Source: Cellvibrionaceae bacterium 1162T.S.0a.05
GTDB lineage: Bacteria > Pseudomonadota > Gammaproteobacteria > Pseudomonadales > Cellvibrionaceae
NCBI GenBank assembly: GCA_000964245.1
Contig: LANB01000001.1
Coordinates: forward strand, 1,343,501-1,407,500
Direction: 5' to 3'
DNA: 64,000 bases
The notes below the pieces were generated by a model that was not told the origin of the DNA, searched no databases, and saw only the letters and a program-made list of their open reading frames with translations. Below, piece by piece: positions 1 through 8,964 of the stretch. The translations under genes were made by a program, and so were the position numbers. Every line of letters begins with the position of its first letter. Within the stretch, counting starts at the first letter, position 1.

Positions 1-1786
1 CAAACACCTCTTCCAGGGTTGCGACATTACTTTCACGGCCGTCACACACTTCCGGTACATCAGGGCGCACGGCTTCACACAATTCAAATACCGTGCTCTG
101 TAAATTGATTTGCTCGAAAGGATTTTCATCCACCGAGGCAAAATCAAAACTCGGTAAAATGTGAAAGTGTGTCAATCCTGCCTGCTGCAATGCTTGCAGG
201 TGTTGCATTGGTGCCGTTTCACTTTCTGTGAAGGCTAAATATTTTCCGCGATTTGCTTCGGAGGTACTTTCATCGCGAATGGAAAAATCGCGTACATGGC
301 CTTCATAAACAAAGGCTGACTCCGGGTTGCTCACTGTCGGCACGGCATGGCCATCCCAACCTGCGGGTTTGAGATCGTCATCATTGAGATCAACAAATTG
401 TGAGTGCGTCCCATTAAAGTACGCCGACACAGAATAGGGGTCCTGAACCTCAAAAGACTGGTTCTCGCCTGTGTAAGGGTTAAAGACCGTGACACGGAAA
501 CGGTAATATTTTCTGTCCCAATCACTTGCGCTTGCAGAAGCTGACCAAATACCGGTTGCGGTGTCTTCGGTCATGGGAACGGTTTCCAATAATGTTAGCG
601 ACGCGGAAAAATTATTTCTGTCGAATACACGTAACTGAACATTTTGCGCCGTTGGCGCCCATAAGGAGACACGAATATTGCCCCCATCGTATACCGGCCC
701 TAATGCCGCTTCGTCGGCATCCGCTTCTGCCTGGGTATACACGGCATCGAGTGCACGCGCCGTTTGCACTTGTGTACCAAAGAGGCTTGCGCCGCTATCT
801 TCGCCCACAAGTATTAACTGCTGTTTCAATAAGGTTTTTACAACGCTGTCTTCAACATCAATTGCATAAGCTGCGTAGCCAGCCAAATGCGGATTCGCTT
901 CCTGTTGGGTGGTGGTTAGCGAGGTTGAAGTCAAACTCACGCTGGTCTGCGCGCCGGTAATATTGCCTTGGCTATCGACATCCATGCCACCAGTGGGTGC
1001 GGCATAGAGAGTGACGTTCATCAGGTCTCGATCCCAAACCAGGGTATCGGCATCGATCCAATGGGCAGAATAATTTTCAACTATCAGGGGAGGCGGTTCG
1101 AACTCCTGACAAATATCGTTCAAACAAATGGGCGATGACGCCGTCGTTGCTTGTCGCATATCCGCTTCAGCAGACGCATTATCGACAACAACCCAGGACA
1201 TATTTGCATAGGGGTTGTTGGGGTCGTCACTGTAGTTTATGGCCAGATCCGAGGTCTGCACGGAGCCGTCCAGATTGTGAATAATGTAATTTCCGCAATC
1301 GGGGTTGTCTTGCAGGTTGAGCACCCAATACGCCCCATAAATCGGGTCGAGGCCTTCGAACTCAGCATGATTAGGTGTTGGCCCATCTGGCCAGGTCGTG
1401 CCCGCACCAGAATAGGTGTAGGAGGCGGATAAATTGGGGCCATCCCAACTGCCGCGGCTCGGACTGGAGCAACCATCCCAAAGGTGCAGTACCCAACCGT
1501 CAAAATTCTTATCGCGACGATTAAAGTAAATCACCGCTTCGCCTGTTGCCGGCTTGTAAACAGGCTCCGGGTCGTCCGGCACAATACACGCACCGTCAAC
1601 TAATATTTCCGGGAGCTCACACTCTACCGGTGGCGGGATGCCACACTGGCCATTGGGCAGGATGACTTCATAGCCACTGCAAACCAGCAGATCAGATTGG
1701 TCGCCTTCAGCACTGCCACCGCACGCGGTGAGCCAAAGACACATAAGGACAAGCGAAAGCTTGAGCAAAGATGCAATACGTAACAT
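1..1786 (-). CDS. Secreted pullulanase-type GH13 enzyme (lipoprotein), C-terminus beyond window
   Basis: Reads on the minus strand from ATG 1786 and runs off the left edge, so only about 595 N-terminal residues are visible. The signal ends in a lipobox (LTAC, Cys22), followed by a Gly/Ser/Asp linker, which suggests an outer-membrane or surface lipoprotein. Around residues 85-170 is a starch-binding module of the pullulanase PUD/CBM41 type (VIYFNRRDKNFDGWVLHLWD). Near residue 370 begins a CBM48-like early set domain (IRVSLWAPTAQNVQLRVFD). The start of the catalytic barrel lies at the edge. The family hydrolyses alpha-1,6 links in pullulan and branched starch. The catalytic residues are not in the window, so activity is inferred from domain order. 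It is divergent from the alpha-glucosidase and shares its operator region. A GAGG Shine-Dalgarno lies 10 bases before the ATG. Confidence 0.85.
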   Translation of the reverse strand, partial: MLRIASLLKLSLVLMCLWLTACGGSAEGDQSDLLVCSGYEVILPNGQCGIPPPVECELPEILVDGACIVPDDPEPVYKPATGEAVIYFNRRDKNFDGWVLHLWDGCSSPSRGSWDGPNLSASYTYSGAGTTWPDGPTPNHAEFEGLDPIYGAYWVLNLQDNPDCGNYIIHNLDGSVQTSDLAINYSDDPNNPYANMSWVVVDNASAEADMRQATTASSPICLNDICQEFEPPPLIVENYSAHWIDADTLVWDRDLMNVTLYAAPTGGMDVDSQGNITGAQTSVSLTSTSLTTTQQEANPHLAGYAAYAIDVEDSVVKTLLKQQLILVGEDSGASLFGTQVQTARALDAVYTQAEADADEAALGPVYDGGNIRVSLWAPTAQNVQLRVFDRNNFSASLTLLETVPMTEDTATGIWSASASASDWDRKYYRFRVTVFNPYTGENQSFEVQDPYSVSAYFNGTHSQFVDLNDDDLKPAGWDGHAVPTVSNPESAFVYEGHVRDFSIRDESTSEANRGKYLAFTESETAPMQHLQALQQAGLTHFHILPSFDFASVDENPFEQINLQSTVFELCEAVRPDVPEVCDGRESNVATLEEVF

Positions 1787-1892
1787 GGGTGTTAGGCCTC
1801 GTTATTATCTCTGCACGCTGATTGAACACATCAACGCACACTTCTATTCGTGACTGACTGCCTAAAATACTCTTCCGGAAAAGGGCTGCAAC

Positions 1893-1928
1893 TGAATACG
1901 TATGCAAAACGCCATGCATACGTATTCA
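1893..1928. promoter_or_regulatory. Paired LacI-type operator between divergent alpha-glucan genes
   Basis: Two copies of a 14-bp near-palindrome with a central CG (TGAATACGTATGCA at 1893-1906 and its exact reverse complement at 1915-1928) form an inverted pair separated by 8 bp. They lie in the 255-bp gap between the pullulanase and alpha-glucosidase genes. Central-CG palindromes are typical of LacI-family operators, and a LacI regulator is encoded two genes away. The same 14-mer occurs upstream of the alpha-amylase at 12882. Binding by the local LacI protein is inferred. Confidence 0.7.
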
Positions 1929-2041
1929 ATGAATATAGTCGCTTTTTTGCTTGGCAAAGCGCCAAATCCCTCCACACAATAGCCCGCAAGTTTCTTTAAC
2001 AATTGACTCAAAATTGAATAGAAATCCCTAAAAAAAATACA

Positions 2042-3709
2042 ATGCAAGCTAAAGAAATAAACGAAGAACACGCACACGCGCAGGCCCTTGATTGGTGGCG
2101 CACTGCAGTGATATATCAGGTTTACCCTCGCAGTTTGAAAGACAGCAATGGCGACGGCATCGGCGATTTACCCGGCGTCATTGATAGCCTGGATTACATT
2201 GGCGCGCTTGGCGCCGATGCCATCTGGATATCGCCGTTTTTTAAATCACCGATGAAAGACTTTGGTTACGATGTCAGCGATTACCGCAGTATTGATCCGG
2301 TATTCGGCAACATGGGCGATTTTGAAAAACTCGTTCATGAAGCACATCAACGTGGAATTAAAATCATTATCGACCAGATTCTCAGCCACACCTCGGACCA
2401 GCACCCCTGGTTTATCGAAAGTAAAAGTTCGCGCGATAACCCTAAAGCGGATTGGTATGTCTGGGCCGACCCACTGGACGATGGATCGCCTCCCAATAAC
2501 TGGCTGTCTATTTTTGGTGGCTGCGCCTGGCAATGGAGCCCACAGCGCAAACAATATTATTTGCACAATTTTTTAAGCGAACAACCGGATTTAAATTTTC
2601 ACAATCCTCAGGTTCGCCAACAAATGCTCAATGAAGTGGAATTCTGGTTAAAAAAAGGCGTTGACGGTTTACGCCTCGATGCCATTAATTTTTGCTTTCA
2701 CGATAAATTTTTACGCAATAACCCGCCAAAACCCGAAGCAGAACGCAAAGCGCGCGGCTTTTCTACTGATAACCCCTACGCCTGGCAATACCACTATTAC
2801 AACAATACCCAAGCTGAAATGATTCCATTTTTGGAAACCCTGCGACAACTGCTCGACCGTTATCCGGGCACGACGTCCCTCGGTGAAATTTCTTCAGAAG
2901 ATTCCTTGCAGACCATGGCGGAATATACCCAGGGCAACAAAGGCCTACACATGGCCTATAGCTTTGAATTGCTTGTTGAACATTTTTCCTGCTCACACAT
3001 TCGCGAAGTAGTGGAAGCTGCGCGCGACAAACTGCAGGACGGTCGTGCGTGCTGGGCGCTTGGCAATCACGATGTCCGGCGTGTTGTCAGCCGCTGGGCA
3101 GAAGGAAAGGATGCCAAACAATTTGCCAAACTATTGAGCGCTTTACTTGCGACTCTGCCGGGCAGTTTTTGCTTGTATCAGGGCGAGGAATTGGGGCTCG
3201 GTGAGGCGCATATTGCTAAAGACGATATTCAAGACCCTTACGGTCTCGCTTTTTGGCCAGAGTTTCGCGGCCGTGATGGCTGCCGCACCCCGCTACCCTG
3301 GAATTCCGAGAATCAACACGGTGGTTTCAGTGAGCAGCGCCCCTGGCTGCCCCTTGCCGAGGAACATCTGGCGCTTGCAGTCAATAAACAAGCAGGCAAC
3401 GCACAGTCCGTACTCGAATTTACACGCCGCTTATTAGCGTGGCGTAAAAATAACCTCGACCAGATCCGCTTACCGCTTTGCTTTCAAGCCAATACAGAAG
3501 AAAGCTTGGTGTTTAACCGCGAAGGACCTGATGGGCGTTTGTTTTGTGCATTTAATTTTTCCGAAGCGCCTGTGAAAGTCAATGTTGCAGGCACCATCAA
3601 TTTACATGAAATTTCACTTGGCTCTCACGAAATACTTGTTAGTGAAGATGCCAAAGAAAGCACCGTTTTGCTGGCGCCCTTATCGTCATTTGTCGCGAAT
3701 ATCACTTGA
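2042..3709 (+). CDS. GH13 alpha-glucosidase (oligo-alpha-glucosidase type)
   Basis: A 555-residue GH13 enzyme without a visible signal peptide, so probably cytoplasmic. It opens with the WWRTAVIYQVYPRSLKDSNGDG-type motif of the alpha-glucosidase/oligo-1,6-glucosidase branch. Catalytic residues are readable: nucleophile Asp213 (GLRLDAINF), acid/base Glu282 (LGEISSED) and transition-state stabiliser Asp344 (ALGNHDV). Length is normal for the family. It would release glucose from imported malto-oligosaccharides, in line with the MFS importer two genes downstream. Only 27 bp separate it from the lacI ATG, so it probably leads an operon with lacI and the transporter. There is no clear Shine-Dalgarno before ATG 2042; the preceding bases are an A-run. 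Linkage preference (alpha-1,4 versus alpha-1,6) cannot be read from sequence alone. Confidence 0.9.
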   Translation: MQAKEINEEHAHAQALDWWRTAVIYQVYPRSLKDSNGDGIGDLPGVIDSLDYIGALGADAIWISPFFKSPMKDFGYDVSDYRSIDPVFGNMGDFEKLVHEAHQRGIKIIIDQILSHTSDQHPWFIESKSSRDNPKADWYVWADPLDDGSPPNNWLSIFGGCAWQWSPQRKQYYLHNFLSEQPDLNFHNPQVRQQMLNEVEFWLKKGVDGLRLDAINFCFHDKFLRNNPPKPEAERKARGFSTDNPYAWQYHYYNNTQAEMIPFLETLRQLLDRYPGTTSLGEISSEDSLQTMAEYTQGNKGLHMAYSFELLVEHFSCSHIREVVEAARDKLQDGRACWALGNHDVRRVVSRWAEGKDAKQFAKLLSALLATLPGSFCLYQGEELGLGEAHIAKDDIQDPYGLAFWPEFRGRDGCRTPLPWNSENQHGGFSEQRPWLPLAEEHLALAVNKQAGNAQSVLEFTRRLLAWRKNNLDQIRLPLCFQANTEESLVFNREGPDGRLFCAFNFSEAPVKVNVAGTINLHEISLGSHEILVSEDAKESTVLLAPLSSFVANIT

Positions 3710-3736
3710 GGCTTGAGCCGCCCAGGAGCTTGTTTT

Positions 3737-4798
3737 ATGCTTTCCAGCTACTCTCACGCCGAAGTGATCCCCTTTATGAAGGACACGAGAATCAACTCTT
3801 TTGATATTGCACACCGTGCCGGTGTTTCCCAATCGACCGTTTCTCGTGCACTTCGCAACAGCCCCCTGGTGAATAAGGAAACACGCGAAAAGGTTCAGGC
3901 CATTGCGCGTGAATTGAATTACACCGTCGACAAAAATGCTGCGAACTTGCGTTCACAAACCACGCACACTATCGCTTTACTGTTATTCGAAGACCCCACT
4001 GCAGATGACTCACTGATTAATCCCTTTTTTCTTTCCATGCTTGGCAGCGTCACACGCGCCGCCGCAGAACGAGGTTATGATTTATTGGTGTCCTTTCAGC
4101 AATTGGATCAGGATTGGCACAACGAATATGAGGTCGCGCACCGTGCCGATGGCATGATTTTGTTGGGTTACGGCGATTACACAACCTACGCAGATAAACT
4201 CCAACAACTTGCAGAAGCCAAAGCACACTTTGTGATTTGGGGGCCAATGATGAGCGGCCAACCTGGGCACTCCATTGGCTGTGACAATCGCCTTGGCGGT
4301 TATGAAGCTTGCAAGCATTTAATCGCGAGCGGCCGCAAGCGTATCGCTTTTATCGGTGATCACAGTGACAGTGCGCCGGAATTTTTACTGCGGTATCAAG
4401 GCTACTGCGATGCTCTCCGCGAAGCCGGTATCGAACTCGACAATAACTTGGTGACCAATGCCGCCAACCTTGAAAGTGCCGGTGCCGACGCCATAAAAAA
4501 CCTGGTGAGCAACAACGAAGGTATTGATGCTGTTTTCACGGCCAGCGATCTAATTGCAATCGGTGCAATCAAGGAATTACAACATCAGAACATCGCGGTG
4601 CCAGAGCAAATCGCAATCATTGGCTTTGATGACATCCCTGCGGCTTCGTACATGCACCCACCCCTAAGCACCGTACGTCAGGACACTCAACTCGCCGGCA
4701 AATTACTTGTTCATAAACTTATTCAGTCTATTGAAGGGGAGCAAGTCGATTCGGAATTAATTAAACCCAACTTAATTGTGCGTGCCTCTTGCCTCTAG
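3737..4798 (+). CDS. LacI-family transcriptional regulator, probable alpha-glucan/maltose repressor
   Basis: A 353-residue LacI-type repressor. The N-terminal helix-turn-helix is clear (DIAHRAGVSQSTVSRALRNS), followed by the hinge (LNYTVDKNAANLR) and a periplasmic-binding-protein-like effector domain ending with the usual IIGFDDIPAASYMHPPLSTV stretch. The start is set by AGGAG 8 bases before ATG 3737. An upstream TTG at 3713 is also in frame but lacks such a site, and an internal ATG at 3776 is possible. It sits between the alpha-glucosidase and the MFS transporter, so malto-oligosaccharide or glucose derivatives are the likely effectors. The paired CG-centred palindromes at 1893-1928 and the copy at 12882 are its best candidate operators. 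Confidence 0.9.
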   Translation: MLSSYSHAEVIPFMKDTRINSFDIAHRAGVSQSTVSRALRNSPLVNKETREKVQAIARELNYTVDKNAANLRSQTTHTIALLLFEDPTADDSLINPFFLSMLGSVTRAAAERGYDLLVSFQQLDQDWHNEYEVAHRADGMILLGYGDYTTYADKLQQLAEAKAHFVIWGPMMSGQPGHSIGCDNRLGGYEACKHLIASGRKRIAFIGDHSDSAPEFLLRYQGYCDALREAGIELDNNLVTNAANLESAGADAIKNLVSNNEGIDAVFTASDLIAIGAIKELQHQNIAVPEQIAIIGFDDIPAASYMHPPLSTVRQDTQLAGKLLVHKLIQSIEGEQVDSELIKPNLIVRASCL

Positions 4799-4837
4799 TT
4801 TTTACGCAAACGCCTTTAACCTGAACAGAACGAATAA

Positions 4838-6145
4838 ATGAACGCACAGCAAAAACCTGAATTGAGTTTTTGGCAAATCTGGAACATGTGTTTCGGTTTC
4901 CTCGGTATTCAATTTGGCTTTGCGTTACAAAATGCCAATGTCAGTCGTATTTTTCAAACACTTGGCGCCTCCATCGAACAACTTCCTATACTGTGGATTG
5001 CCGCACCGCTCACCGGTTTGCTTGTACAACCGATTGTGGGTTACTACAGTGATCGCACCTGGAATCGTTTAGGACGTCGTCGCCCTTATTTTTTATACGG
5101 CGCCTTGTTTACCTCACTCGCCCTTTTTATCATGCCCAACTCTCCCACGCTGTGGATTGCTGCGGGAATGCTGTGGGTGATGGATGCTTCGATTAACATT
5201 TCCATGGAACCCTTTCGCGCGCTCGTCGGTGATATGCTCCCCAAAAAACAACATGCGACGGGCTTTGCCATGCAAAGTTTTTTTATCGGCATCGGTGCCG
5301 TGGTCGCCTCTGCACTTCCGTGGATGATGACCAACTGGTTTGCGATCAGCAATGTTGCGCCTGAAGGTCACATTCCCGCTTCGGTAAAATGGTCTTTTTA
5401 TCTTGGAGGGGGCGTTCTCTTTCTTGCTGTTTTATGGACCATACTCAGAACGAAGGAATATTCGCCCGAACAGTTGCAACAATTTTCAAATGAGAAACAG
5501 GAAGACGACGCACACTTTTTTCTTGTGCAAATTCTTCGCGACTTGATCAGTATGCCGCGAACCATGCAGCGGCTTGCCATCGTGCAGTTTTTTTCCTGGT
5601 TTGCGTTATTCGCAATGTGGATTTATAGCACTGCGGCGGTCACTGCATTTCACTATGGCAGCAGCGACACCAGCAGCCAACGCTATAACGATGGCGCTGA
5701 TTGGGTTGGCGTTTTGTTTGCGTCCTACAATGGCTTTGCCGCAATCGCAGCGATTTTTCTTCCCCTGGTTGCACGTAAATACAATTTAAGAATTGCTCAC
5801 CTCTGCGCCCTCTGGTGTGGTGGCCTTGGCTTGTTTTCGTTCGTTTTCATTAAAGACCCACAATGGCTATTGCTGTCAATGGTGGGTGTCGGCATTGCCT
5901 GGGCGTCTATCGTGTCTTTGCCCTATGCCATGCTGGCTCACGCCTTGCCCCCACAGAAAATGGGCGTCTATATGGGAATCTTCAATTTCTTTATTGTGTT
6001 GCCGCAAATACTCGCCGCCACCGTAATCGGTTTCATGGTTAAATTCTTCTTCGATGGCGCCGCAATATATGCCCTTGCGCTGGGCGGGCTATTCTTTTTT
6101 CTTGGCGGCTTAGCCAGCTTGTTTGTCCCGCTGGAGGGAGATTAG
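4838..6145 (+). CDS. MFS sugar transporter (GPH/SUT-like), probable maltose/alpha-glucoside importer
   Basis: A 435-residue polytopic membrane protein with about 12 hydrophobic segments. It contains the family-typical VQPIVGYYSDRTWNRLGRRRPY loop between helices 2 and 3, followed by the ISMEPFRALVGDMLP region. This pattern is seen in the glycoside-pentoside-hexuronide/sucrose-transporter branch that includes bacterial maltose importers such as Caulobacter MalY. It lies 39 bp after lacI in the same operon as the cytoplasmic alpha-glucosidase, so it most likely imports maltose or short maltodextrins released outside by the pullulanase and amylase. Sucrose or another alpha-glucoside cannot be excluded. 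Confidence 0.85.
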   Translation: MNAQQKPELSFWQIWNMCFGFLGIQFGFALQNANVSRIFQTLGASIEQLPILWIAAPLTGLLVQPIVGYYSDRTWNRLGRRRPYFLYGALFTSLALFIMPNSPTLWIAAGMLWVMDASINISMEPFRALVGDMLPKKQHATGFAMQSFFIGIGAVVASALPWMMTNWFAISNVAPEGHIPASVKWSFYLGGGVLFLAVLWTILRTKEYSPEQLQQFSNEKQEDDAHFFLVQILRDLISMPRTMQRLAIVQFFSWFALFAMWIYSTAAVTAFHYGSSDTSSQRYNDGADWVGVLFASYNGFAAIAAIFLPLVARKYNLRIAHLCALWCGGLGLFSFVFIKDPQWLLLSMVGVGIAWASIVSLPYAMLAHALPPQKMGVYMGIFNFFIVLPQILAATVIGFMVKFFFDGAAIYALALGGLFFFLGGLASLFVPLEGD

Positions 6146-6223
6146 CGCCACATTCGACCGTACAGCCTGTTAAAACCACCTGCCAACTTGTTATTGAGCT
6201 GGTGCAAACTAACATTCAGCTTA

Positions 6224-8068
6224 ATGACCAGGAATGACGCGCCAACTTCGCGCTTAAAATCAACGAGCACCAATACTTGCCAAAGCCTCGGGTCTCGGCT
6301 TTGGGTGCTTGTTATCGTCTGTATACTTCAGCTTTCGCTCAGTGCACACGCCCAGAATTTTAGCCATCTTGATATTGAGAACGTTTACTTTATCGAAGAC
6401 CCCGACAATCAATTGTCTCTTGAGCAATTGAGTGATTGGCAAACTCTGGATACGCAGACTTTTAATCGCGGCTACTCCGATTCAACCTGGTGGCTGAAAT
6501 TTACAATAGCAAGCCCCTACCCCCAAAACGATTGGTTACTGGAATTTGCCTATCCGGTTTTAGATGAACTCGATATTTATTTACTCTCGGACGAGGGAGA
6601 GCTCTTACAACAATTCAGAATGGGCGATAAATTGTCATTTATACAGAGGCCAATTTATCATCGAAACTTTATTGTGCCATTGAGCCTTACACAAAATTCG
6701 AGCATTGAAGTCTTCGCTCGCATTCGCAGTAGCAGCGCCATCCAAACACCCATAAAGGTTTGGGCACCAAACGCCTTTTATTCCCGGGACAGTATTATTA
6801 ATTTAATTGAAGGCGCCTTCTTCGGCGGCCTACTTGTTATCGCGATCTACAATTTTTTTATGTACTTCGTAATTCGAAGTCATGTTTATCTCTTTTATCT
6901 CGGCTATAACCTCAGTTTGTTTTTCTTTTTTTTCAGCCTTCACGGCTGGGCATTCCAGTTCTTGTGGCCCAATGCAGTAAACTGGAATGACAAGGCAATT
7001 GCCGTAAGTCTTGCACTCACCTGTTTTTTCGCGTGGAATTTTATTGGTGCCTTTCTGGGAGTGAAGATGATTTCCCCACTGTTTGCGCGCGTACAAAACA
7101 TAGCGGTAGGCATCGCTTCCGTATTAATTGTAAGTGCGTTTTTCCTTCCTTATTCCCTTGCAATTAGTATTATTATTCTGTTTGCCTGTTTCTCTTGTTT
7201 ATGGGGTTATATTTGCGGCATTACGGCATGGAAAAAAGGTTTGGCCTATGCCATTATTTTCTTGCAGGCATGGTCTGTTTTTCTCCTCGGCAGTATCATA
7301 CTTGCCGCCAGTAAATTTGGCGCCCTGCCAATAAACCTGTTTACCGAATACGCCATTCAGCTTGGTGCACTTCTGGAGGTGCTGTTATTTTCGCTCGCAC
7401 TTGCTGACCGCATCAACAAGGAGCGCGCCATGCGCATTCGCGCACAACAGCACGCCTTGAATATTCAACGCAAAGCTAATGAAGAATTGGAATTTCGCGT
7501 AGAACAACGCACCAGTGAACTTGAAGATGCAAACTTGCGACTAAAAACACTGAGCGGCACTGACCAACTGACAGGTTTAAAAAACAGACGTTATCTCGAC
7601 GAGTTTATGCTGCAGGCTTTTATCAAAGCAGCAAAAGGAAACTACCATATTGCCATCCTATTAATAGATGCCGACCATTTTAAAACGATCAATGATACCC
7701 ATGGTCATATTATTGGAGATGAATGCCTACAAGCGCTTGCACTAAGAATTAACGACAGTTTACAGCGCCCCTCCGATCTCGTAGCGCGCTACGGTGGCGA
7801 GGAGTTTTGCGTTGTCATTTCAGATATCAATGAACCCGGCATACATAAAATTGCCGAAAGCATTCGCAGCAACGTTGAACAAACAAAAATCGTAACAAGT
7901 GGCCCCGAAATAGATCTAACCGTTAGCATTGGCGCCGTCCAGGGCATACCCGAAAATGAAGATGCAATGTTGGCTTTTCTTTCTCTTGCCGACAAGGCGC
8001 TATACGAGGCCAAATCCAACGGCCGCAACTGTGTTCGCTATCAAAATTACACTACCGAGATGGTTTAG
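6224..8068 (+). CDS. 7TM-DISM membrane receptor with diguanylate cyclase (GGDEF) output
   Basis: A 614-residue protein if started at ATG 6224; an in-frame TTG at 6188 would add 12 residues. A signal sequence (residues about 22-44, ending SAHAQ) precedes a periplasmic 7TMR-DISMED2-type beta-sandwich (DNQLSLEQLSDWQ, GYSDSTWWLKFTI). Seven hydrophobic segments follow at about residues 200-390, then a short coiled coil (ANEELEFRVEQRTSELEDAN) and a GGDEF domain. The active-site signature is intact (GGEEF, residues 524-528), so cyclic di-GMP synthesis is expected. No RxxD inhibitory site is obvious just upstream. It lies 78 bp after the sugar importer on the same strand, which hints that a periplasmic carbohydrate or related ligand is sensed; the ligand is unknown. 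Its 3' end overlaps the convergent glycosylase gene by 17 bp. Confidence 0.88.
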   Translation: MTRNDAPTSRLKSTSTNTCQSLGSRLWVLVIVCILQLSLSAHAQNFSHLDIENVYFIEDPDNQLSLEQLSDWQTLDTQTFNRGYSDSTWWLKFTIASPYPQNDWLLEFAYPVLDELDIYLLSDEGELLQQFRMGDKLSFIQRPIYHRNFIVPLSLTQNSSIEVFARIRSSSAIQTPIKVWAPNAFYSRDSIINLIEGAFFGGLLVIAIYNFFMYFVIRSHVYLFYLGYNLSLFFFFFSLHGWAFQFLWPNAVNWNDKAIAVSLALTCFFAWNFIGAFLGVKMISPLFARVQNIAVGIASVLIVSAFFLPYSLAISIIILFACFSCLWGYICGITAWKKGLAYAIIFLQAWSVFLLGSIILAASKFGALPINLFTEYAIQLGALLEVLLFSLALADRINKERAMRIRAQQHALNIQRKANEELEFRVEQRTSELEDANLRLKTLSGTDQLTGLKNRRYLDEFMLQAFIKAAKGNYHIAILLIDADHFKTINDTHGHIIGDECLQALALRINDSLQRPSDLVARYGGEEFCVVISDINEPGIHKIAESIRSNVEQTKIVTSGPEIDLTVSIGAVQGIPENEDAMLAFLSLADKALYEAKSNGRNCVRYQNYTTEMV

Positions 8069-8549
8069 AGTTCAGCAATTGCGGCAAGGCTTGCCAGTAT
8101 TTTATATTCCAGAATTTACGCGCCGCGCCGCTGGTGGAAGGCAAAATAACGACTCGCGTACAACCAATACATTCATCTTGCAAACCATAGTGAACTCGCT
8201 GTTTACGCAAAGCCATCTGCGCAGCCTTCTTGCCATTAAAACAAAGAAGCCCCGGTTGATAGCACGCAATATTGTTATGCAGATCTGAAACCTGTGTGCA
8301 ACTAAAATCAATTTCCTTGTCCATCCCGGACTGATTTTTTACGACATCGGTCAAGCCAATGCCAAAACCCAGAAGCTTTGGATATTCAGTCGGCTCCAAT
8401 AATACCGGCGTTAATCCACACTCATACAGCGTAAGCCAAAAACGATTTCCCGGCCCGGCATAATAAGCCTTTCGCCTTGCCGATTCCGCACTAGCCGCGG
8501 TACCACAAAAGACATAATCCAGCTGTGGACTAAGAATATTTTCAAGCAC
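8052..8549 (-). CDS. Mismatch-specific uracil-DNA glycosylase (Mug/TDG-like family)
   Basis: A roughly 165-residue DNA-repair glycosylase. Visible signatures are the N-terminal YVFCGTAASAESARRKAYY segment, the YYAGPGNRFW loop, GIGLTDVVK, and the late LPSTSGAA loop that corresponds to the DNA-intercalation motif of the superfamily. The family removes uracil or thymine from G mismatches. The start is uncertain. GTG 8549 gives an N-terminus (MLENILSPQLDYVFCGTA) like family members and is preferred here. The longer frame, from TTG 8615, would start inside a strong hairpin (8588-8624) and adds residues with no family resemblance. The usual catalytic Asn/Asp of motif A is replaced by the GTAAS sequence, as in a divergent bacterial subgroup, so substrate specificity is not certain. 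Confidence 0.78.
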   Translation of the reverse strand: MLENILSPQLDYVFCGTAASAESARRKAYYAGPGNRFWLTLYECGLTPVLLEPTEYPKLLGFGIGLTDVVKNQSGMDKEIDFSCTQVSDLHNNIACYQPGLLCFNGKKAAQMALRKQRVHYGLQDECIGCTRVVILPSTSGAARKFWNIKYWQALPQLLNSKPSR

Positions 8550-8587
8550 GTTTTTATTCGGTTTTATCAGACAGATATGAAATACGG

Positions 8588-8624
8588 CGCCGTCTATTGC
8601 ACTATTGCAAGGCAATAGACGGCG
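8588..8624. repeat. Strong inverted repeat at the glycosylase 5' end
   Basis: Perfect 13-bp arms, CGCCGTCTATTGC at 8588-8600 and its reverse complement at 8612-8624, around an 11-base loop. No T-run follows on either strand, so it is not a classic terminator. On the minus strand it would sit in the 5' leader of the glycosylase mRNA if translation starts at 8549. Confidence 0.75.
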
Positions 8625-8964
8625 AAATGTTTCCGATATTTTATCGTATTTAAATGCAGAGTGCCGGCATCACTGCCCTCACGACCTGTATATACACGAA
8701 TGAGCTCCACATAGACAAGCACCTAAATTCAACTCACACCAGTTTAAAACCTTCGATTGAAAAGGCAATTTTATATTTCCCTATATAAATTCAGAAAAAT
8801 CGGGGGCCTTAATGTTTATTTAGGCTTTGAACCCTCTCCGCCTTCAAACTCGATTTGTCATTTTCTACAGATAGATACAGTTACTCACAAACCATTAGAC
8901 ATACTTCCCCCACCACGCAGTGCGTGGTTTTCAATCAATCCAATCGCCAATCAGGAGCCATGTT
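8625..8964. other. Gene-free stretch upstream of the secreted twin-repeat protein
   Basis: AT-rich sequence without a convincing reading frame. One frame at 8757-8972 runs into the next gene, but it has no Shine-Dalgarno site and no recognisable protein character. It probably contains the promoters of the glycosylase (minus) and the secreted protein (plus); no clear -35/-10 pair could be chosen. Confidence 0.5.

Noticed and set aside
526-960. 144-residue plus-strand frame
   Set aside because: It lies opposite the pullulanase coding sequence, which shows clear domains; basic, low-quality composition.
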